Assembly: GCA_027451645.1 (NCBI GenBank)
Contig: DAIDIX010000101.1
Location: 1-6,508, forward strand
Source of the DNA: Candidatus Dormiibacterota bacterium
GTDB lineage: Bacteria; Chloroflexota; Dormibacteria; Aeolococcales; Aeolococcaceae
Length of the DNA stretch: 6,508 bases
Direction: 5' to 3'
Position numbers and translations under genes: made by a program. Positions 1-6,282 of this stretch are shown piece by piece. A model generated the notes under the pieces. It was not told where the DNA came from. It did not search any database and saw only the letters and a list, made by a program, of their open reading frames with translations. Position 1 is the first letter of the stretch; every line of letters starts with the position of its first letter.

Positions 1-121
1 GAATGGCACATATGCAGAACTCTACCGGACACAGTATCTTCGCTCACAGGAAAGTGGCGATCCCGTGGATGTGTTAACAAAGCTGAAAGATGGATCCGCC
101 ATCCTTGAGGAGAACGCCTGA
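1..121 (+). CDS. ABC transporter ATP-binding/permease protein, C-terminal end (partial)
   Basis: The open frame enters from the left edge (first full codon at 2) and stops at the TGA at 119-121, giving 39 residues. The segment GTYAELYRTQY followed by a short charged tail is the usual extreme C-terminus of MsbA/LmrA-type ABC exporters, lying after the ATPase H-loop, where 'G-x-Y-A-x-L-Y-x-x-Q' is common. From this family knowledge the whole protein would be an inner-membrane half-transporter with six transmembrane helices and a C-terminal nucleotide-binding domain that dimerises to export lipid, drug or peptide substrates. None of the Walker or ABC signature motifs is inside the window, so the substrate cannot be guessed. 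The next gene starts 36 nt downstream on the same strand, so co-transcription is likely. The assignment rests on one short motif, but that motif is distinctive. Confidence 0.72.
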   Translation, partial: NGTYAELYRTQYLRSQESGDPVDVLTKLKDGSAILEENA

Positions 122-145
122 TCTGAAGCATGTGCAGTCTGTCCT

Positions 146-150
146 GGAGG
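146..150 (+). promoter_or_regulatory. Shine-Dalgarno site that selects the ATG at 158
   Basis: GGAGG lies at 146-150. The first in-frame ATG (152) would be only 1 nt away, too close for initiation, while the second ATG (158) has the ideal 7-nt spacing. The downstream ATG is therefore taken as the start of the exported protein. Confidence 0.7.
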
Positions 151-157
151 TATGTCA

Positions 158-751
158 ATGCAGCGGTTTTCTGTGCAGTCACTCACCTTGCCAGCTGTAC
201 TCCTAGCCGTGGGAGCTCTTGCAGCAGGATTCCTTGCGGGATTTGGCATCCGGAGCGAGATGGCTGCAATGCCAGCTGGACCATACCCGTCTGCCCAAAT
301 AGTGCAGTCGGGGCAGACAGGATCCGGAGGAAGCATTTCCCAGGGCGGAAATGGGGGAACGCTCTATCCCCGAAACCGTGTGTTGCATGGCATTCTCGGA
401 ACTGTTGTCTCCGCGAGTTCGTCATCAGTGACTGTGAAGAATCTTGCGACATCCAGGGACATCACCCTTCATATCACTGCTTCAACTGCTATTACCGATG
501 TCACAGGAGCACACATCGGTTCAGGGGAAATAGCAGTGAATGCCTGCGTTGTGGTGCGTGAGGGGGTCTCTGGAACGACGACCGTTGCACGGGATATCCG
601 CATATTCGCTGGCAGCTTCAATCCCTGCTCGATGCTGTCAGGGGATTTCCCGGGGGGACAGGGGGGCATCACCTTTCCCGGCTTTCCCTCTTCGCCCCTC
701 CTTCCCGCAACGATTGCCACGCCATCACCCTCACCAGGCAGTCCATTCTGA
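158..751 (+). CDS. Exported or membrane-anchored protein with DUF5666-like beta domain
   Basis: This 197-residue protein has a short N-terminus with one Arg, then a hydrophobic Ala/Gly/Leu segment at about residues 9-31. That segment is either an uncleaved membrane anchor or a signal peptide; I see no clear lipobox cysteine. A Gly/Ser/Gln-rich linker follows (about 40-70). The core at about 78-150 reads as alternating short strands beginning GILGTVVSASSSSVTV and containing TASTAITD, ending in a TVARDIRIF strand. This pattern of a G-x-V opening, a T-x-I in the middle and a final A-x-x-I strand resembles the DUF5666 family of small beta-barrel domains found in exported bacterial proteins of unknown function. 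Two cysteines (130 and 157) could form a disulfide outside the cytoplasm. The tail (about 162-197) is Gly/Pro/Ser-rich and probably disordered. The gene follows the ABC exporter closely, but no functional link is shown. DUF5666 is a pattern judgement and the role is unknown. Confidence 0.72.
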   Translation: MQRFSVQSLTLPAVLLAVGALAAGFLAGFGIRSEMAAMPAGPYPSAQIVQSGQTGSGGSISQGGNGGTLYPRNRVLHGILGTVVSASSSSVTVKNLATSRDITLHITASTAITDVTGAHIGSGEIAVNACVVVREGVSGTTTVARDIRIFAGSFNPCSMLSGDFPGGQGGITFPGFPSSPLLPATIATPSPSPGSPF

Positions 752-803
752 TCGTGACAGGTGAATGAACATTGGGTACCCTTAATGCAGGGAGACCTTT
801 GCC

Positions 804-995
804 ATGTCCACACACCATCACGTTCACGAGCCATCATCACCTCCACCGGAGGATGAGGATGTCGAGAATCTCGACCCATCGGAGCAGAACCGGGAAGAGC
901 GCCGGGAGAGAAAGCGCAGGGAGGACATGGTCGTTGATGGCATGGCCTACCGGAATGTCATGAATGCACTTGATCGGAAGCGCAGCAGGCGGTAG
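804..995 (+). CDS. Small highly charged protein of unknown function
   Basis: This 63-residue ORF has a good ribosome site: AGGGAG at 789-794, 9 nt before the ATG. I do not recognise the family. The protein is strongly segmented. Residues 4-8 are His-rich (HHHVH). Residues 10-27 are Pro/Ser and acidic (PPPEDEDVE). Residues 28-41 form an Arg/Glu-rich stretch likely to be helical (REERRERKRRE). The last 20 residues are amphipathic and end in a basic KRSRR tail. There is no membrane segment or signal peptide, so it is presumably cytoplasmic. The acidic and basic blocks suggest a nucleic-acid or protein-binding adaptor, but this is inference from composition only. It sits 52 nt after the exported protein gene and 69 nt before the dehydrogenase start. 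The SD, the clean spacing and the absence of a better frame support it as a real gene. Confidence 0.6.
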   Translation: MSTHHHVHEPSSPPPEDEDVENLDPSEQNREERRERKRREDMVVDGMAYRNVMNALDRKRSRR

Positions 996-1050
996 GATTC
1001 CCGCCCCTCCTTCATCGTCGTACGCTACTAGCGACACGAACCAGACGCAT

Positions 1051-1058
1051 GGAGGAGG
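1051..1058 (+). promoter_or_regulatory. Strong Shine-Dalgarno site selecting the dehydrogenase start
   Basis: GGAGGAGG occupies 1051-1058 and abuts the ATG at 1059. The second in-frame ATG at 1065 lies 6 nt after the last GGAGG and 9 nt after the first, the normal window, so 1065 is preferred. Starting at 1059 would add only two residues. Confidence 0.6.
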
Positions 1059-1064
1059 ATGGCA

Positions 1065-1838
1065 ATGACATCACTGGCAGGCAAACGCATTATCGTGACA
1101 GGTGGATCGAGTGGCATTGGCCGTGCCTGTGCGGAACGGTTCGGGAGTGAGGGCGCACATGTTGCGGTCAACTACTACTCTGCTGGGGAGGCAGGGGATG
1201 CTGCTGCTGTCGTTGATGCTATTGCGAAAGCTGGCGGATCCGGCATCGCAGTCCAGGGTGATGTGAGCAGTGAGGCAGATGTCATTGCACTCGTCAAGAA
1301 GGTGGTCGATGCATGGGGCGGGGTCGATGTGCTTCTCAACAATGCTGGAATCGAAAACCAGGTACCGACACTCGAGATGTCTCTTGAGGACTGGAACCGC
1401 GTGATTGAGACCAACCTTACTGGGACGTTCCTCTGCACACGTGAGGCAGGGAAAGTGATGCAGCAGCAGAAGGCAGGCGTCATCATCAACATGTCAAGCG
1501 TCCATGAGTTCATTCCCTGGCCAGGATTCGCACATTACACGTCCAGCAAGGGTGGCATGAAGCTCTTCATGGGCACTGTGGCACGGGAACTGGCGCCTTC
1601 AGGCATTCGTGTCGTGAATGTTGCACCTGGGGCAATCGTTACACCGATCAATACCTTCGTTCTCGATGATCCTGAGGCAATGCATGCAGTAGAGTCGGAG
1701 ATTCCGCTTGGACGGATGGGACGGCCAGAGGAGATCGCTGCAACTGTTGCCTTCCTCGCCAGCGATGAGGCATCGTACATCACGGGAACAACCATTGTTG
1801 TCGATGGAGGAATGTCCCTCTACCCGAAGTTCGTATGA
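1065..1838 (+). CDS. Short-chain dehydrogenase/reductase, glucose 1-dehydrogenase-like
   Basis: This 257-residue protein is a classical SDR, a soluble Rossmann-fold oxidoreductase that is usually a tetramer. Residues here are numbered from the upstream ATG at 1059; subtract 2 for the chosen start. Visible motifs are the cofactor loop TGGSSGIG (14-21), D68-V69 contacting adenine, NNAG (94-97), and the catalytic tetrad N119, S147, Y160, K164 with exact YxxxK spacing. The stretch around the active site (NMSSVHEFIPWP, then YTSSKGGMKL), the VAPGAIVTPIN segment and the ending GGMSLYP closely resemble Bacillus-type glucose 1-dehydrogenase (beta-D-glucose + NAD(P)+ to gluconolactone). SDR substrates are hard to predict, so related sugar or polyol oxidation is possible. 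Where Bacillus GDH has an Arg after the second beta strand (NYR), this protein has Tyr (NYY, 38-40), which may change NADP preference. Length is normal and the gene looks intact. It ends 178 nt before rpsL and is probably a separate transcript from the str operon. Confidence 0.9.
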   Translation: MTSLAGKRIIVTGGSSGIGRACAERFGSEGAHVAVNYYSAGEAGDAAAVVDAIAKAGGSGIAVQGDVSSEADVIALVKKVVDAWGGVDVLLNNAGIENQVPTLEMSLEDWNRVIETNLTGTFLCTREAGKVMQQQKAGVIINMSSVHEFIPWPGFAHYTSSKGGMKLFMGTVARELAPSGIRVVNVAPGAIVTPINTFVLDDPEAMHAVESEIPLGRMGRPEEIAATVAFLASDEASYITGTTIVVDGGMSLYPKFV

Positions 1839-1897
1839 TGTATGCATCCGGGAGGGGAGCTGGCACCTGCATGTCAGGCAAGCCATCAAGGGTCAAT

Positions 1898-1927
1898 TTG
1901 ATTTTCCCCATAGCAACCCGGTATGAT
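1898..1927 (+). promoter_or_regulatory. Predicted sigma70-type promoter of the rpsL-rpsG-fusA-tuf-rpsJ operon
   Basis: A -35 element TTGATT (1898-1903, 4 of 6 consensus bases) is followed after 18 nt by a -10 element TATGAT (1922-1927, 5 of 6). It lies in the only sizeable spacer upstream of rpsL. Transcription would begin near 1933-1935, leaving a leader of about 80 nt. A second -10-like GATAAT at 1979-1984 has no matching -35. This is a prediction by eye. Confidence 0.55.
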
Positions 1928-1937
1928 TTTCAATTGC

Positions 1938-1970
1938 ACGTCCATTACCTCGCGATAGGGGTATGGGTGT
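1938..1970 (+). promoter_or_regulatory. Stem-loop in the str operon leader
   Basis: In RNA, bases 1938-1949 can pair with 1960-1970 to give 11 base pairs, two of them G-U wobbles (1940/1968 and 1941/1967), with one bulged U at 1946 and a 10-nt loop (1950-1959). It begins a few bases after the predicted transcription start and is followed by unoccupied SD-like purines (GAGGAAGGA, 1972-1980) before the real rpsL SD. No U-run follows, so it is not an ordinary terminator. It could protect the 5' end of the mRNA or bind a ribosomal protein; both are inference. Confidence 0.4.
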
Positions 1971-2016
1971 TGAGGAAGGATAATACAGGCTCATTGCACT
2001 GAGGTTGGAGTACCGC

Positions 2017-2388
2017 ATGCCTACAATTCAGCAGCTCGTACGGAAGGGACGAAAGCCCATCCTACACAAGACCAAAGCGCCTGCCCTTCGGGCATGCCCA
2101 CAGCGACGTGGCGTCTGTGTCCGCGTCTTCACGACAACACCGAAGAAGCCGAACTCAGCCCTTCGGAAGGTTGCACGTGTTCGTCTCACGAGCAAGGTTG
2201 AAGTCACTGCATACATACCCGGTATTGGCCACAACCTGCAGGAACACTCTGTCGTTCTTGTCCGTGGAGGACGAGTCAAGGACCTTCCTGGCGTGCGATA
2301 CCACGTAGTACGCGGTGCACTTGATACTGCAGGAACGAAGAACAGGAAGCAGAGCCGAAGCAAGTACGGCACGAAGCGAGAGAAATAA
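2017..2388 (+). CDS. rpsL: 30S ribosomal protein S12
   Basis: This 123-residue protein matches bacterial S12 over its whole length (E. coli S12 has 124 including Met). S12 sits at the decoding centre of the 30S subunit, monitors codon-anticodon pairing with 16S rRNA, and is where streptomycin-resistance mutations arise. The hallmark segments are present: CPQRRGVC (27-34), TTTPKKPNSALRK (39-51), GHNLQEHSV (71-79) and RVKDLPGVRYH (86-96). Lys43, Lys88 and Pro91, whose substitution gives streptomycin resistance in E. coli, are the sensitive-type residues. Asp89, the methylthiolation site of RimO in some bacteria, is kept. An in-frame TTG at 2005 would add four residues, but the ATG at 2017 gives the canonical MPTIQQLVRKG start with GGAG at 2007-2010, 6 nt upstream. 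It is the first gene of the operon, and rpsG follows after 16 nt. Confidence 0.98.
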   Translation: MPTIQQLVRKGRKPILHKTKAPALRACPQRRGVCVRVFTTTPKKPNSALRKVARVRLTSKVEVTAYIPGIGHNLQEHSVVLVRGGRVKDLPGVRYHVVRGALDTAGTKNRKQSRSKYGTKREK

Positions 2389-2404
2389 GAGGAGACGGTG
2401 AGGA

Positions 2405-2875
2405 ATGCCACGACGTCGACGGTTTGAAAAGCATCCGGCAGCACCGGATCCCATCTACGCCAGCGTAGCCCTTGGGAAGTTCGTGAACTGCATCATGCTC
2501 AACGGCAAGAAGAGCCTTGCACAGAATATTGTGTACGATGCATTCGAACACATACGTCGTGCCTCGAAAAAGGAGCCGATCGAGGTGTTCGAGGCTGCGA
2601 TGAAGAACGCAACTCCTCAGATCGAAGTGAAGCCCCGTCGTGTTGGCGGTGCAACGTATCAGGTTCCTGTGGAAATCCGGTATGACCGCCGTGACTCGCT
2701 TGCACGCCGGTGGATCATCAATGCTGCCCGCGCCCGGCGGGGACACAGCATGGCGGAGAAGCTCTCTGCAGAACTTCTCGATGCAGCAAACGGACTCGGT
2801 GCAGCAATCAAGCGGCGTGATGATACACACCGCATGGCTGAATCGAACAAGGCATTCTCACATTTCCGCTATTAG
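2405..2875 (+). CDS. rpsG: 30S ribosomal protein S7
   Basis: This 156-residue protein has the normal length for S7, the primary 16S rRNA binding protein that nucleates assembly of the 30S head and lines the E site and mRNA exit. It begins with the basic MPRRRR and carries the S7 signature region from DPIYASVALGKFVN (15-28) through NGKKSLAQ (33-40), followed by PRRVGGATYQVPVEI (77-91), and ends NKAFSHFRY as bacterial S7 commonly does. The SD is GAGGAG at 2389-2394, 10 nt before the ATG; the GAGG at 2400-2403 is too close to act. In E. coli, S7 represses its own operon by binding the long rpsL-rpsG spacer. Here that spacer is 16 nt, so the same mechanism cannot operate at that place. fusA starts 21 nt after the stop. 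Confidence 0.98.
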   Translation: MPRRRRFEKHPAAPDPIYASVALGKFVNCIMLNGKKSLAQNIVYDAFEHIRRASKKEPIEVFEAAMKNATPQIEVKPRRVGGATYQVPVEIRYDRRDSLARRWIINAARARRGHSMAEKLSAELLDAANGLGAAIKRRDDTHRMAESNKAFSHFRY

Positions 2876-2896
2876 GCAGGAAGGTAGATCGGAATC

Positions 2897-4981
2897 ATGG
2901 CTGTGGCAACTGGACGAGTAACTCCTCTTGAGAAGACCCGGAACATCGGGATCATGGCGCACATCGATGCGGGGAAGACCACGACTACAGAGCGTGTCCT
3001 CTTCTATACCGGTCGCATCCACAAGATGGGTGAAGTGCATGAAGGCGCTGCGACCATGGACTGGATGGTCCAGGAGCAGGAACGTGGCATCACGATCACC
3101 TCAGCTGCAACGGCAGCACAGTGGAAGGGGTACCGCATCAACCTCATCGACACTCCGGGACACGTTGACTTCACTGTTGAAGTTGAGCGCAGCCTGCGGG
3201 TGCTTGACGGGGCAGTTGCAGTCTTTGATGCTGTCGCAGGTGTTGAGCCCCAGTCCGAAACAGTCTGGCGGCAGGCTGACCGCTACAGCGTTCCCCGGAT
3301 CTGCTTCATCAACAAGATGGACCGGATGGGAGCAGACTTCTATGCTTCAGTGAGTTCGATCATTGAGAGGCTCGGAGCCCATCCAGTGCCGATCCAGCTT
3401 CCCATCGGTGCTGAGGACAACTTCAAGGGCATCATCGACCTCATCGAGATGAAGGCGATGATCTACATTGATGATCTCGGCACGCAGTCCGATGTCACAG
3501 AGATTCCCGAAGAGCTGCTGGACCAGGCAAAGAAGTACCATGCAGATCTCATCGAAGCTGCAGCAGAATGCGATGACAGGCTCATGGAGAAGTACCTTGA
3601 GGGTGTTGAGCCATCGAAGGAGGAACTCCTTGAGGCACTCCGTACAGGAACAGTGAGCGGGTCCATTGTTCCCGTGACCTGTGGGTCTGCACTCAAGAAC
3701 AAGGGTGTTCAGCCCATGCTCGATGCAGTCGTGCATTTCCTTCCATCGCCTGTAGACAGGCCAGCTATCGCTGGAGAGTCACTCTCTGGTGAACCGCTTG
3801 AGCGTCATGTGTCCGACGATGAACCATTTGCTGCACTTGCATTCAAGGTAGCAACGGATCCCTTTGTCGGCAAGCTCACATTCTTCCGCGTGTACAGCGG
3901 AGTACTGAAGAGTGGTAGCTACGTCTACAATGCGACAAAGCAGAGCAAGGAGCGTGTTGGACGTCTCCTCCAGATGCATGCAAACCACCGCGAGGAAATT
4001 GAGGAAGTGCGTGCAGGAGACATTGCTGCTGCAATCGGACTTCGTGACACAACGACAGGAGACACGCTCTCAGCAGAGAATGCACCGATTGTCCTTGAGT
4101 CAATGATCTTCCCAGAGCCAGTCATCAGTGTTGCGATCGAGCCAAAAACGAAGGCGGATCAGGACAAGATGGGCATCGCGCTGCAGAAGCTTGCAGAGGA
4201 AGATCCGACATTCCGTGTCCGTCTTGATGTCGAGACGGGTCAGACGATCATCTCAGGAATGGGTGAACTCCATCTTGAGATCATTGTTGACCGGATGCTC
4301 AGGGAATTCAAGGTCGATGCGAATGTCGGGAAGCCCCAGGTTGCATACCGTGAGACGATCGCCGGTGCAGCACATGGCACTGGCAAGTTCATCCGGCAGA
4401 GTGGTGGCCGTGGACAGTACGGACATGTCGAGCTAGAGCTTGAGCCCCTTGAGCCAGGGAAGGGATTCGAATTCGTCAACAAGATTGTGGGTGGTGTCGT
4501 TCCGAAGGAATACATCCCGGCAGTCCAGAAGGGCGTTGTCGATTCCCTTACTAGTGGCGTCATTGCTGGGTATCCGGTTGTCGACCTCAAGGTCACGCTC
4601 GTTGATGGTTCATACCACGATGTCGACTCGTCAGAACAGGCATTCCAGATTGCAGGGTCCATGGGATTCAAGGATGGAATGAAGAAGGCGAATCCCGTGC
4701 TCCTCGAGCCGATCATGAATGTCAGTGTCAATATGCCTGAGGACTTCATGGGGGATGTCATGGGTGATCTCGCAGGCCGTCGAGGAAAGATCCTCGGAAT
4801 GGAGCAGCGCGGTTCTACGCATTCGGTCTCTGCAGAAGTTCCTCTCGAGATGATGTTCGGGTATGCAACGAATCTCCGGAACATGACTCAGGGTCGTGCA
4901 TCATACTCGATGCAGTTCGATCACTACGATCAGCTCCCTGGCCATCTTGCTGCTGAAGTGGTGGCAAAGAAGGGAGGGTGA
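2897..4981 (+). CDS. fusA: Translation elongation factor G
   Basis: This 694-residue EF-G is the GTPase that drives tRNA-mRNA translocation and, with RRF, ribosome recycling. GTPase motifs in the N-terminal domain are the P-loop AHIDAGKTT (21-29), switch I with RGITI (63-67), switch II DTPGH (85-89, with catalytic-type His89), NKMD (139-142) and GSA (263-265). Domain II follows. Domain III carries the GMGELHLEI-type segment encoded near 4258-4281. Domain IV holds SGGRGQYGHV (502-511) and the tip loop YHDVDSSE with His574, equivalent to E. coli His583, which contacts the decoding site. Domain V ends near DHYDQLPGHLAAEV. It is about 10 residues shorter than E. coli EF-G and has no missing motif. 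The closest SD is AGGAAGG (2878-2884), 12 nt from the ATG, which is rather long. The gene ends in TGA. Fusidic acid is the classical inhibitor of this factor. Confidence 0.98.
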   Translation: MAVATGRVTPLEKTRNIGIMAHIDAGKTTTTERVLFYTGRIHKMGEVHEGAATMDWMVQEQERGITITSAATAAQWKGYRINLIDTPGHVDFTVEVERSLRVLDGAVAVFDAVAGVEPQSETVWRQADRYSVPRICFINKMDRMGADFYASVSSIIERLGAHPVPIQLPIGAEDNFKGIIDLIEMKAMIYIDDLGTQSDVTEIPEELLDQAKKYHADLIEAAAECDDRLMEKYLEGVEPSKEELLEALRTGTVSGSIVPVTCGSALKNKGVQPMLDAVVHFLPSPVDRPAIAGESLSGEPLERHVSDDEPFAALAFKVATDPFVGKLTFFRVYSGVLKSGSYVYNATKQSKERVGRLLQMHANHREEIEEVRAGDIAAAIGLRDTTTGDTLSAENAPIVLESMIFPEPVISVAIEPKTKADQDKMGIALQKLAEEDPTFRVRLDVETGQTIISGMGELHLEIIVDRMLREFKVDANVGKPQVAYRETIAGAAHGTGKFIRQSGGRGQYGHVELELEPLEPGKGFEFVNKIVGGVVPKEYIPAVQKGVVDSLTSGVIAGYPVVDLKVTLVDGSYHDVDSSEQAFQIAGSMGFKDGMKKANPVLLEPIMNVSVNMPEDFMGDVMGDLAGRRGKILGMEQRGSTHSVSAEVPLEMMFGYATNLRNMTQGRASYSMQFDHYDQLPGHLAAEVVAKKGG

Positions 4982-4988
4982 AGCGAGC

Positions 4989-5048
4989 ATGGGTGAATTC
5001 AGTAAGATAGATATCGTGTCTAAAAAATCAGCAGGACTGTTGCAGTAG
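4989..5048 (+). other. Possible 19-codon mini-ORF bridging fusA and tuf
   Basis: The 80-nt gap between fusA and tuf contains ATG at 4989 and TAG at 5046-5048, encoding 19 residues (MGEFSKIDIVSKKSAGLLQ). A GGAGGG at 4973-4978, inside the last codons of fusA, lies 10 nt upstream as an SD. The stop sits 2 nt before the tuf SD (GAGG, 5051-5054), the geometry expected for translational coupling. Against coding, it uses ATA, TCT and AAA-AAA, unlike the AAG-rich neighbours, and I recognise no homologue. It may be chance. Confidence 0.3.
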
Positions 5049-5061
5049 GTGAGGAAGGAAA

Positions 5062-6246
<1,185 letters not shown>

Positions 6247-6282
6247 CACATCGGAATAACGCAGAAGTAGGGAATCGATACA

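Noticed and set aside
130..561. A 143-codon + strand frame overlapping the exported protein gene
   Set aside because: Cys/Arg/Ser-rich out-of-frame translation without a domain; the frame from 158 has a proper SD, a membrane segment and a coherent domain.
1018..1039. Hairpin between the small charged protein gene and the dehydrogenase (TCGT/ACGA and CGCT/AGCG stems)
   Set aside because: Short stems with an internal mismatch, a 3-nt loop and no T-tract; not supportable as a terminator or regulatory element.
1861..1885. Hairpin after the dehydrogenase gene (TGGC/GCCA outer and CCTG/CAGG inner stems) as a terminator
   Set aside because: Two 4-bp stems separated by an asymmetric internal loop, with no immediate U-run; the nearest T-rich stretch is about 10 nt further on and overlaps the predicted -35 box. 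Too weak to call.
2005..2016. TTG start for rpsL, adding four residues
   Set aside because: This TTG overlaps the SD itself, and the canonical S12 N-terminus begins at the ATG at 2017 with correct spacing.
4240..4884. A 214-codon open frame on the minus strand inside fusA
   Set aside because: Antisense shadow of EF-G domains III-V; low-complexity Ser/Pro/Thr-rich translation and no SD.
4979..5061. Internal tuf promoter in the fusA-tuf spacer
   Set aside because: TAAGAT (5003-5008) resembles a -10 box, but no -35 element is found at 16-19 nt upstream.
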